A stretch of DNA of 11,717 nucleotides. Origin: Gammaproteobacteria bacterium (GTDB lineage: Bacteria; Pseudomonadota; Gammaproteobacteria; SZUA-229). This document shows, piece after piece, positions 1 through 5,474 of this stretch. The stretch spans positions 1 to 11,717 of the forward strand of contig JARFQK010000026.1 of NCBI GenBank assembly GCA_029287815.1, given 5' to 3'. How positions within the stretch are numbered: position 1 is the stretch's first letter; each line of letters begins with the position of its first letter. Made by a program: the position numbers and the translations under genes. Below the pieces are notes generated by a model, which was given only the letters and a program-made list of their open reading frames with translations, was not told the DNA's origin and searched no databases.

Positions 1-246
1 TTGTTTCCGCACTGAAGACTCGGAAAGGATTCTATCCTGCCCCGGGTAAATATACAGCATTGGCGCTCGAATATTCACAATCTCGTCAGATACATCCAGC
101 TCGCTAAGAATCTTGACTCGACTCCGCAGCGTGGTGGGACCAATCTTCTCAAGAGAGCAGAGTGCTGCCTCTCTAATATTCGCCGGGGTTGACTTGTTTA
201 TTCCAAATAGATCTAGTGCGATTTTATAAAGGAAACTCTGAATTAA
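1..246 (-). pseudogene. Alpha/beta-hydrolase fragment, C-terminal part, runs off the window start
   Basis: The minus strand is open for 82 codons from 246 to the window edge. It reads like the C-terminal half of an alpha/beta hydrolase: a helical stretch, then APMLYIYPGQDRIL, which matches the beta-strand and catalytic-Asp segment (hydrophobic strand, G-x-D-R) of BioH/lipase-type enzymes. No ATG, GTG or TTG opens it. An in-frame ATG lies at 267-265, but a TGA (249-247) interrupts after six codons. Even that start leaves no room for the core with the nucleophile Ser, which would need well over 100 further residues. I read it as a truncated gene captured as cassette cargo. The catalytic His would lie beyond the window, so the far end is unknown. 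Identification rests on one motif region. Confidence 0.55.
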
Positions 247-257
247 TCAGAGTTTCC
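231..257. terminator. Perfect 11-bp inverted repeat, possible bidirectional terminator
   Basis: GGAAACTCTGA (231-241) and TCAGAGTTTCC (247-257) are perfect inverted copies around a 5-base ATTAA loop. T-rich DNA follows on the plus side (TTAATTTCATTTTT) and a short T-rich run on the minus side. It sits between an attC-like site and the hydrolase fragment and contains the TGA that breaks that frame. A terminator is possible, but the T-tracts are interrupted. Confidence 0.45.
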
Positions 258-283
258 TTAATTTCATTTTTGTCTGCTTTTTC

Positions 284-348
284 AGCTAACGACCAAGCTG
301 TGCCGGCGAAGCGCTTTTTGCGCAGCTCCGAACAAGCGCCTTGTCATG
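284..348 (-). repeat. attC-like recombination site 1
   Basis: On the minus strand the site runs from a TGACAAGGC-type R'' box (one base off the usual TAACAA) to a CGTTAGCT R' box, 65 bp, within the usual attC size range. The ends pair as GACCAAG (291-297) with CTTGTC (340-345), leaving one unpaired C, the sort of extrahelical base expected in folded attC. The centre is a GCGC-TTTTT-GCGC hairpin (311-323). It lies 8 bp downstream of the stop of the 65-aa gene. Confidence 0.6.
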
Positions 349-356
349 GCTTTTTT

Positions 357-554
357 TTAGAATGGGATTGGCTCGCCGTCATCATATGGCTCCATATCAC
401 TTATTAAATTAAGAAACACCCCGAGTGACTGGCATAAGTTTTTTACTGTTTCACTGTGTGTCAGTCTTTCCTCTGGAGTTTTAGCGTTTCCCATTGCTTT
501 CAAGGTTGCATCAATTTCTTTTGAGATTCCAATCATTATTCTCTCAGGATCCAT
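357..554 (-). CDS. 65-aa cassette protein of unknown function
   Basis: I do not recognise this protein's family. It is small, acidic and predicted to be mostly helical, with no signal peptide, membrane segment or cysteine pair; there is a single Cys near residue 41. The start ATG (554) has a good ribosome-binding site, GTGGAG, six bases upstream on the minus strand, which supports real translation. The stop lies just before an attC-like site (284-348), and another attC-like site (611-649) precedes the gene, so it is a complete cassette with its own coding sequence in the usual orientation. No promoter of its own is visible; cassettes are normally expressed from an upstream integron promoter or read-through. 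Function unknown. Confidence is for the gene being real. Confidence 0.6.
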   Translation of the reverse strand: MDPERIMIGISKEIDATLKAMGNAKTPEERLTHSETVKNLCQSLGVFLNLISDMEPYDDGEPIPF

Positions 555-610
555 AATTACTCCACGTCATTGGTCTTTGCTATCTTTAAATGTTCGTCAA
601 AAATTCTCGG

Positions 611-649
611 CACATAACGCCGCGCCGGACTGCACGCGTTTGTTATACG
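611..649 (-). repeat. attC-like recombination site 2, short
   Basis: On the minus strand GTATAACAAACGCG opens the site and GGCGTTATG closes it, matching the R'' (TAACAAACG) and R' (GCGTTATG) ends of classic chromosomal-integron attC sites. ATAAC (614-618) pairs with GTTAT (642-646), and CGCG (621-624) with CGCG (635-638). At 39 bp it is shorter than usual, so the central loop may be reduced or the site degenerate. The stop codon of the YdeI-like gene (TAA, 645-643) lies inside it. Confidence 0.55.
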
Positions 650-923
650 CTGATTCGATTTTCATAGTTGCGATAATCGTCCATTGTCATTCGAGTTCCC
701 AAACATTTTTCCCTACCCCGCTTTTTTAGAAGATTGGTCAGCCGAGTCTTGGATACTTCGGGATTATTGCATGCCTCTTTGATATATCCCAACCTGACAC
801 GCACATAAAGGGCTGGAAACATCTCGAATTTTTCCATGCTTTCGGGTTGGATTTAATTGCATCAATAATATCAATCGCGGCATTAAACGGTTCGCCAAGA
901 TCGGGAAAGATCCTAGCCCGCAT
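643..923 (-). pseudogene. Frameshifted YdeI/OmpD-associated-type small protein gene
   Basis: Two minus-strand frames join into one plausible ~93-aa protein. The first (from ATG 923) ends in AIKSNPKAWK and the second continues as KFEMFPALYVRVRLGYIKEA. The join is at a run of five A's (829-833 as T's on the plus strand); one extra A restores a continuous frame. The reconstructed protein matches the pattern of the YdeI/OmpD-associated (OmdA-type) domain: NP-x-AW-x-x-F, then a P-x-L-Y-x-R-V-R core, a W/Y-I-x-E-A segment, then a K/R-rich tail with spaced Arg. I recall this fold in cassette-borne genes. The site before ATG 923 (GGTGAG) is a weak ribosome-binding site. The single-base loss could be a real mutation or a homopolymer sequencing error. 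The second frame also has its own ATG (837), so a shorter 64-aa product is conceivable. Confidence 0.55.
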
Positions 924-1313
924 TTCTCACCAGGCGGCGCTATATCCTGATAAGGCATTGGTCTCTTTGGAGAAAATCCTGATGATCAAAATACAGTGTG
1001 TTTTTCAAGCATGCCTATCACGGTTCAGGCTAGTCTTCGCGTCCGTAGGCCTGAGTACGTGCTATTCGGGCCAGAGAAAAATCTATGCAGCTTGGCGGGG
1101 TTGTTTTTGCTTTGACACCAGATATAAGGCCAAGCAAGGCCAGTCATCAGCCGCAAATGAATTCGTCACCGAAAATCCGGGGTGTAGAATTGAGATCGGC
1201 AAGACCGTCAGCGACGAGCAGCTCAGCACCCTCAAGGTATTGCAGTCCGACAAGAGCCCCAGGATAGGGTTTTTGTGTCCGCATCGGCCTCCAGAAAGCA
1301 GCAGCCAACAGAT
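924..1313. other. 390-bp stretch without a supported gene
   Basis: Several short frames overlap here on both strands, but none has a convincing ribosome-binding site, domain or consistent codon bias. The plus-strand frame around 1110-1270 has a protein-like composition (for example GCRIEIGKTVSDEQL), and a minus-strand frame ending at 1147 also looks mildly protein-like. They cannot both be real. I saw no attC-like inverted repeat, no tRNA and no insertion-sequence ends. It may be decayed coding DNA between the cassette array and the next gene. Confidence 0.4.
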
Positions 1314-1499
1314 TCAGGTGGCGCTCACTTTCTCCTTGCCGCATCGTCTACAACGGAAAAGGCTGACCAGCCTGCCCTGCTTCACATCGAACTGCTTCTC
1401 CCTGACAATTTCCCACTTGTGAAACCCGTTTTTGCACAGCGTTTTGCCCTTGTGCTTTTCCGACGGCTTTTTCGTTTTGAAAGCCAGAATTTCTGCCAT
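1314..1499 (-). CDS. 61-aa putative zinc-binding (C-x4-H / C-x2-C) protein
   Basis: The protein carries LCKNGFHKW (Cys22, His27) and FRCRRCGK (Cys50, Cys53), which could form one C-H-C-C zinc site in a small zinc-ribbon or finger-like fold. The rest is Lys/Arg-rich and soluble, with no signal peptide. The pattern (CxxGFHKWE, KQFDVKQGRLV, CRRCG) resembles small conserved proteobacterial proteins of unknown function; I cannot give a name or role. Nucleic-acid binding would be a guess. The start ATG at 1499 has no clear Shine-Dalgarno sequence, but a plausible promoter lies 34-62 bases upstream. It is transcribed divergently from the outer-membrane protein gene at 1680. No attC follows its stop, so it is not clearly part of the cassette array. 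Confidence 0.6.
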   Translation of the reverse strand: MAEILAFKTKKPSEKHKGKTLCKNGFHKWEIVREKQFDVKQGRLVSLFRCRRCGKEKVSAT

Positions 1500-1532
1500 G
1501 GTTTAGACGATCAAATATTGGACAGACATGAG

Positions 1533-1561
1533 ATAATACGCCCTTTGAGGTCACTTGTCCC
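1533..1561 (-). promoter_or_regulatory. Possible sigma-70 promoter for the zinc-binding protein gene
   Basis: On the minus strand GGGACA (1561-1556, four of six consensus bases) and TATTAT (1538-1533, five of six) are separated by 17 bases. They lie upstream of ATG 1499, giving a leader of roughly 25-30 bases. Inferred from sequence only. Confidence 0.4.
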
Positions 1562-1679
1562 GATCCGGCAAAGACCGCCGAACTCACTGCCGCCGAAGAA
1601 AACGGCATGCTTCCTGATCAAGGTCATAGGACGATCATCATCAAGCACTAAACTCTATATGTTACGAATAAGTATCCGG

Positions 1680-2897
1680 ATGATGCGCCCGCTTTTTCAC
1701 AGTCTGCTGTCCGCCACGCTAATCGCAGTCACCGTTCGGGGTCCGGCTTACGCGTTCAGTGATGATATCTTCATCGAAAGCGTTGACCTCAACGCCGAAA
1801 ACTTTATCGACATACGCGCGCAGCGGTTTCGCAAATCGCAGGACTACGCCTGGTACGACAGCCTGAACGGCTGGCGCATCGCCGTGGCCAGCCTCGATGG
1901 CGACACCTTCTGGTACGAAACCGAACTCAAGTTCCAACATGAACTCTCGAAGTATGTCAACGTGCGCATGGACATCGAGCAAGAGGTTTTCTTCAACCGC
2001 GACCCCTTTCCGCCGCCACGCTTCGAAGTGCAGCTGATGCCCTGGGGCGGGAATCTTGGCATCGGGGTACAGGGACGCATTGCCTACGACAAGCGGGACA
2101 ATGATGTCGGCCTGGCGATCACCTATGGTCAACGGCCGTGGGAGTATATCCGCCTTGGCTACCTGCAGCTCGATGCGATGTACAACGACAAGAACCAGTT
2201 CGACGACACTCGCCAGACCCAAAGTTCCGATTCGTACGAAGTGGAAGGTGCATATCAGCAGGAAGAAAGGTACAAAATGCGCTTCAAACTGCAACGCAAC
2301 ACACCGCTGGAAATGGTGTCGCCCGATGTCAACGGCACCTACAACGAGGAAGGCGACCAGGGCTGGCTGCTGTTCGATTACAACCTCGACAAGGACACGA
2401 TCATCGGCACCACCCTGCGCGGATTCGAATCCGACAAGGTCCTCAGCCAGACCGGCCAGGACCAGACCCAGGCCATCAGCTATGCATCCTATGATTTTTA
2501 CTGCGTCAAAGGCCTCTTTGGTGAATATGAGATCAGCACTGGCGTCATCTACGACCAAATCCACGAGCACCTGGTCGATCGGCTCGACAGCAACGTGAGC
2601 CGCGATTACCGGCTGGAAAGCCTGCAGGCATACAGCAGCGTGTATCACCGCTACAACGACCACATGGCATGGGATCTCGGGCTCCACGTTGCGCGTGTCA
2701 ACGAGATCACGGATCTGCTGAGCACCGGCACAACCGACGAAGAAGAAAAAACCACCGAGGCCGCTCTGCGCACCAGTTGGGAATACCGCTCTGCAGACGG
2801 CGCCAGCGCGTTGGTGTTGCACTTCAGCTTCAACCTCGATGACCTTGCCAACGACCCCAGCGATGGCGGCGGCGCCAGTTTTCAGGCGGTTTTCTAG
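1680..2897 (+). CDS. Outer-membrane beta-barrel protein, family not recognised
   Basis: This is a 405-aa protein with an N-terminal signal peptide: basic start MMRP, hydrophobic LLSATLIAV, then PAYA before a predicted cut at FSDD. The mature part is rich in alternating polar/hydrophobic stretches with many Tyr, Trp and Phe and acidic turns (for example KMRFKLQ, WLLFDYNL), and it ends in Phe (SFQAVF), the signature of proteins inserted by the BAM machinery. The reading frame is open far upstream (to 1275), but signal peptide and codon character start at 1680-1683; ATG 1659 is an alternative start. No clear ribosome-binding site is seen. The next gene encodes LpxR, so a shared role at the cell surface is possible but unproven. 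I cannot assign substrate or family. A 7-bp inverted repeat (GCGGTTT 2886-2892 / AAACCGC 2906-2912) straddles the stop but lacks a T-tract. Confidence 0.75.
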   Translation: MMRPLFHSLLSATLIAVTVRGPAYAFSDDIFIESVDLNAENFIDIRAQRFRKSQDYAWYDSLNGWRIAVASLDGDTFWYETELKFQHELSKYVNVRMDIEQEVFFNRDPFPPPRFEVQLMPWGGNLGIGVQGRIAYDKRDNDVGLAITYGQRPWEYIRLGYLQLDAMYNDKNQFDDTRQTQSSDSYEVEGAYQQEERYKMRFKLQRNTPLEMVSPDVNGTYNEEGDQGWLLFDYNLDKDTIIGTTLRGFESDKVLSQTGQDQTQAISYASYDFYCVKGLFGEYEISTGVIYDQIHEHLVDRLDSNVSRDYRLESLQAYSSVYHRYNDHMAWDLGLHVARVNEITDLLSTGTTDEEEKTTEAALRTSWEYRSADGASALVLHFSFNLDDLANDPSDGGGASFQAVF

Positions 2898-2933
2898 CTT
2901 GCGGCAAACCGCTTCAGGTCAACGGTGCGTAGG

Positions 2934-3059
2934 ATACGCGGCATGAGCGCCTGTTCGCGATTGCCGCGTCGCTGCCGCTCCCCGCAATGACCCGGCTCAG
3001 AATACGCGGGCTGAGTGCCTGTGAGAGATTGCCGCGTCGCTATCGTGGCTCGTAATGGC
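2934..3059. repeat. Two tandem degenerate copies of a ~58-bp intergenic repeat (REP-like)
   Basis: Copy 1 (2934-2992) and copy 2 (3002-3059) align with a 68-bp offset; the first 40 bases differ at about six positions. Both contain GATTGCCGCGTCGCT followed by a partly complementary CGCAATGAC or CGTAATGGC end, so each can fold with ATTGC / GCAAT-type ends. The core resembles the GATTGCCGCGTCGC...GCAATGAC repeats scattered between genes in many proteobacteria. It lies between the two outer-membrane protein genes. Confidence 0.65.
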
Positions 3060-3107
3060 GAATGATTGCGAAAGCAGAGGCCAAACTGGAATGGCGTTCG
3101 TTAGCGT

Positions 3108-3136
3108 ATGACATCCACACTGAGTTCGCCTACACT
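3108..3136 (+). promoter_or_regulatory. Possible sigma-70 promoter for lpxR
   Basis: ATGACA (3108-3113, five of six consensus bases) and TACACT (3131-3136, four of six) are 17 bases apart. Transcription would begin at about 3143, which is the A of the chosen lpxR start codon, so the message might be leaderless or nearly so. Confidence 0.45.
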
Positions 3137-3142
3137 GCCTTA

Positions 3143-4201
3143 ATGTTTGTCAGACTGCTGCGCCGTTTCGAATTTCTGCTGTTGCTCGCGCTGATCCTGA
3201 TCAGTCGTGCTGCATACGCGCTCGAAGAGAGATACAACACCGGCTGGCGCCTCAATCTCGACAACGACATCCTCGCCGAATCCGACCGCGACTACACCGG
3301 TGGTATCGCGCTGACCTTATCGGGCCGACGCGCGCAGGACTATCTGATATCACTGGAAGGTGTGCGCAACTGGCTGGATGATTTGCTGCGGGTCAGCAGA
3401 CTCTATGATGATCAGTCATACTTTCAGCTGCACAGCCTGCAGTACGGCGCGATGCTGTTCACGCCGGAAGATATCACCGACCCGGCACCGATCTTTGATG
3501 ACCGTCCGTACGGCAGCCTGTTCTACTTATCCAACACTGAACTGACCGTGTTGCCGGCGAGCGACCAGGCCTGGATGTCGACGCTGACCTTTGGCTTCTT
3601 GGGTCTGCGGGCCGCCGAGGATATCCAACGGCTGATTCATGCGCTGACCGATTCCGATGTCGCCAATGGCTGGGACAACCAGATATCGGCCGGTGGTGAG
3701 CCGACGCTGATGTACACGCTGTCAAACCAGCGTAATCATATCGACTCGGCTAGCGCAGCGCGACGACATCAATTCAAGACCGTTTACGAAGCCAATGCCG
3801 GTTTCAGCACCGACGTCAATGCCAGCCTGAGCTGGCGCTGGGGCCGAATTGACACGCCCTGGTGGAGTTTCAACCCGCAGCACGCCGAGTATATTCAGCT
3901 GGGCGCGCCGGTCTCGGCCCGCGAATCCTCGGGCCGACGTGAACTGTATCTGTGGGCTGGCGCTGGAATCAAATACCGCTTCTACAGCGCGTTATTCCAG
4001 GGACAATTTCGTGAAAGTATTGTCACAATCAGCAACGATCAGCTCGAAAAGCTACTTGGCCAAATCTGGCTGGGCGCAACCTGGGAGTTCGCCGACAATA
4101 TCAGAGGCAGTCTGTTTTACCGAGCGTCCAGCAAAGAGTTCAACGGACCGAACGCGCATTACCCGGTCTGGGCCGGACTGATTATCAGCCGGGCCTACTG
4201 A
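3143..4201 (+). CDS. lpxR: LpxR-family lipid A 3'-O-deacylase (DUF2219), outer membrane
   Basis: LpxR is an outer-membrane barrel enzyme that removes the 3'-acyloxyacyl group from lipid A and so remodels the surface. The 352-aa protein starts with a signal peptide (basic MFVRLLRR, then [10 protein letters not shown], cut after AAYA). Family landmarks follow in order: [16 protein letters not shown] (residues 39-54; Asn41, Asp42 and Thr52 look like conserved family positions), FTPED (106-110), [11 protein letters not shown] (119-129), then IQRLIHAL with Gln162 and His166 spaced as the catalytic Gln/His of the family, and GWDNQ (176-180). The reading frame opens at ATG 3062, but the signal peptide places the start at 3143, and the upstream residues look non-coding. 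No Shine-Dalgarno precedes it; see the promoter entry. Confidence in the family is high; activity is inferred. Confidence 0.87.
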   Translation: MFVRLLRRFEFLLLLALILISRAAYALEERYNTGWRLNLDNDILAESDRDYTGGIALTLSGRRAQDYLISLEGVRNWLDDLLRVSRLYDDQSYFQLHSLQYGAMLFTPEDITDPAPIFDDRPYGSLFYLSNTELTVLPASDQAWMSTLTFGFLGLRAAEDIQRLIHALTDSDVANGWDNQISAGGEPTLMYTLSNQRNHIDSASAARRHQFKTVYEANAGFSTDVNASLSWRWGRIDTPWWSFNPQHAEYIQLGAPVSARESSGRRELYLWAGAGIKYRFYSALFQGQFRESIVTISNDQLEKLLGQIWLGATWEFADNIRGSLFYRASSKEFNGPNAHYPVWAGLIISRAY

Positions 4202-4240
4202 GTCCGGATGCGGCGCAAGCTGATGATCAGGCCGAGCAAG

Positions 4241-4257
4241 GCCACTGTAATAGTGGC
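4241..4257 (+). terminator. Weak hairpin after lpxR
   Basis: GCCACT (4241-4246) and AGTGGC (4252-4257) pair around a 5-base loop and are followed by ATATTATTAAT rather than a clean T-run. It lies between lpxR and the rsx promoter and could be a weak terminator or an operator-like palindrome. Confidence 0.35.
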
Positions 4258-4277
4258 ATATTATTAATCGCTAATTT

Positions 4278-4286
4278 TGTTACACT
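4278..4286 (+). promoter_or_regulatory. Possible extended -10 promoter for the rsx operon
   Basis: TGTTACACT contains a TGn extension directly before a TACACT -10 box. No good -35 is found 16-18 bases upstream, which is tolerated by extended -10 promoters. The leader to the rsxA start at 4315 would be about 22 bases. I saw no clear regulator site beyond the upstream palindrome at 4241-4257. Confidence 0.4.
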
Positions 4287-4314
4287 AAGAGTATTTGAAC
4301 CCGCTCCGGCTGCA

Positions 4315-4896
4315 ATGATCGAATACGCTCTGATACTGCTCAGCACCATCCTGGTGAATAACTTTGTGCTGGTGAAGTTCCTCGGCCTTTGCCCGTTCAT
4401 GGGCGTTTCGCGCAAGCTCGAGACCGCCATGGGTATGGCGCTGGCGACGACCTTTGTGTTGACGCTGTCCTCGGTGTTCAGCTACCTGGTAAACCAGTAT
4501 ATCCTGACCCCGCTGGGTATCGAGTACATGCGCACGATCATGTTCATTCTGGTCATCGCGGTCGTGGTGCAGTTCACCGAGATGGTTGTGCACAAGACCA
4601 GCCCGCTGCTGTACAACGTGCTCGGCATCTTCCTGCCGCTGATCACGACGAACTGCGCGGTTCTCGGCGTCGCGCTGCTGAATGTGAAGGAACATAACAA
4701 TTTCATCCAGTCGCTGTTCTATGGTTTCGGCGCTTCGGTGGGTTTCTCGCTGGTCCTGGTGCTGTTTTCGGCCATGCGCGAGCGCCTCGCAGCGGCGGAT
4801 GTGCCCGAAGTCTTTCAGGGCACATCGATCGCGCTAATCACTGCCGGCATCATGTCGCTGGCGTTCATGGGTTTTGCAGGTTTGATCAAGGTGTAG
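4315..4896 (+). CDS. rsxA: Electron transport complex subunit RsxA/RnfA
   Basis: RsxA is an integral inner-membrane subunit of the Rnf/Rsx complex, homologous to NqrE and RsxE. The 193-aa length equals that of E. coli RsxA. About six hydrophobic helices are visible. Conserved half-motifs carry the cysteines that, with those of RsxE, are thought to hold an Fe-S centre in the membrane: FLGLCPFMG (Cys26) and ITTNCAVLG (Cys114). The opening [19 protein letters not shown] is highly typical. The start ATG has a weak ribosome-binding site. It is the first gene of the rsxABCDGE operon, 16 bases before rsxB. Confidence 0.97.
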   Translation: MIEYALILLSTILVNNFVLVKFLGLCPFMGVSRKLETAMGMALATTFVLTLSSVFSYLVNQYILTPLGIEYMRTIMFILVIAVVVQFTEMVVHKTSPLLYNVLGIFLPLITTNCAVLGVALLNVKEHNNFIQSLFYGFGASVGFSLVLVLFSAMRERLAAADVPEVFQGTSIALITAGIMSLAFMGFAGLIKV

Positions 4897-4912
4897 GCGC
4901 AGATTAGGGCTG

Positions 4913-5473
4913 ATGATCGTTGTCATAATCACACTGGCGATAATTGCAGCGCTTTTTGGTCTGCTGCTGGGATACTCGGCGATACGTTTTCGTGTCGAAG
5001 GTGATCCGGTGGTCGATCAGATCGATGCAATCTTACCCCAGACGCAATGCGGCCAGTGCGGGTATGCGGGCTGCCGGCCCTATGCGGAAGCTATCGCCAA
5101 AGGCGAAGCCGATATCAATCAGTGCCCGCCCGGCGGTGAAACGGTGATCATCGAGCTGTCAGATTTGCTCGATGTCGAGGCGAAACCGTTGAGCGCCGAA
5201 CATGGCGTCGAAAAGGAACGCAAGACCGTCGTCTACATCGATGAGGAGACCTGCATTGGCTGTACTTTGTGCATACAGGCTTGCCCGGTCGATGCGATAC
5301 TCGGCGCTGCCAAGCATATGCACACGGTGATCGAAAGCGAATGCACCGGCTGCGACCTGTGTATTCCGCCCTGCCCGGTTGACTGCATTCATGTCAAGGT
5401 CCTCGCACCGACCCTGACGACCTGGAAGTGGCACGAACCGCAGGGTGGCTTCGCCGCGCCGAGGGCTGGTTGA
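4913..5473 (+). CDS. rsxB: Electron transport complex iron-sulfur subunit RsxB/RnfB
   Basis: RsxB is a membrane-anchored Fe-S protein that accepts or passes electrons in the Rnf/Rsx complex. The 186 residues begin with one hydrophobic anchor (residues 1-24). A 4Fe-4S domain follows with [10 protein letters not shown] plus a distal Cys (Cys46, 49, 54, 71). A ferredoxin domain carries two CxxCxxCxxxCP motifs (Cys114, 117, 120, 124 and Cys144, 147, 150, 154). This order is diagnostic. The start ATG 4913 is preceded by AGGG, a fair ribosome-binding site, and its length is close to the ~190 aa of E. coli RsxB. It ends one base before the chosen rsxC start, suggesting coupled translation. Confidence 0.97.
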   Translation: MIVVIITLAIIAALFGLLLGYSAIRFRVEGDPVVDQIDAILPQTQCGQCGYAGCRPYAEAIAKGEADINQCPPGGETVIIELSDLLDVEAKPLSAEHGVEKERKTVVYIDEETCIGCTLCIQACPVDAILGAAKHMHTVIESECTGCDLCIPPCPVDCIHVKVLAPTLTTWKWHEPQGGFAAPRAG

Positions 5474-5474
5474 C

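Larger units (their letters stand above)
1..923 (-). mobile_element. Integron gene-cassette array (CALIN-like, no integrase seen)
   Basis: Three short coding units all read on the minus strand and are separated by two inverted-repeat sites that resemble attC recombination sites. The upstream unit's stop codon (TAA, 645-643) lies inside the attC-like site, as is common in integron cassettes. The region is more AT-rich than the rsx operon, and the genes are small, unrelated and partly broken, all typical of cassettes. No integrase gene or attI site is visible, so this could be a cluster of attC sites lacking an integrase, or the tail of an array whose integrase lies outside the window. The boundary on the high-coordinate side is not defined; I saw no third attC between 924 and 1313. 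Confidence 0.5.

Noticed and set aside
847..1422. Plus-strand 191-codon frame
   Set aside because: It is antisense to part of the YdeI-like gene and the zinc-site gene; only its middle looks protein-like, and no start signal was seen.
1719..2822. Long minus-strand frame (367 codons)
   Set aside because: It is antisense to the outer-membrane protein gene, has low-complexity Val/Ala/His-rich composition and lacks a ribosome-binding site or domain.
1275..2897. Full 540-residue open frame starting at 1275
   Set aside because: The first ~135 codons overlap the divergent zinc-site gene and have no protein character. A clean signal peptide begins at 1680.
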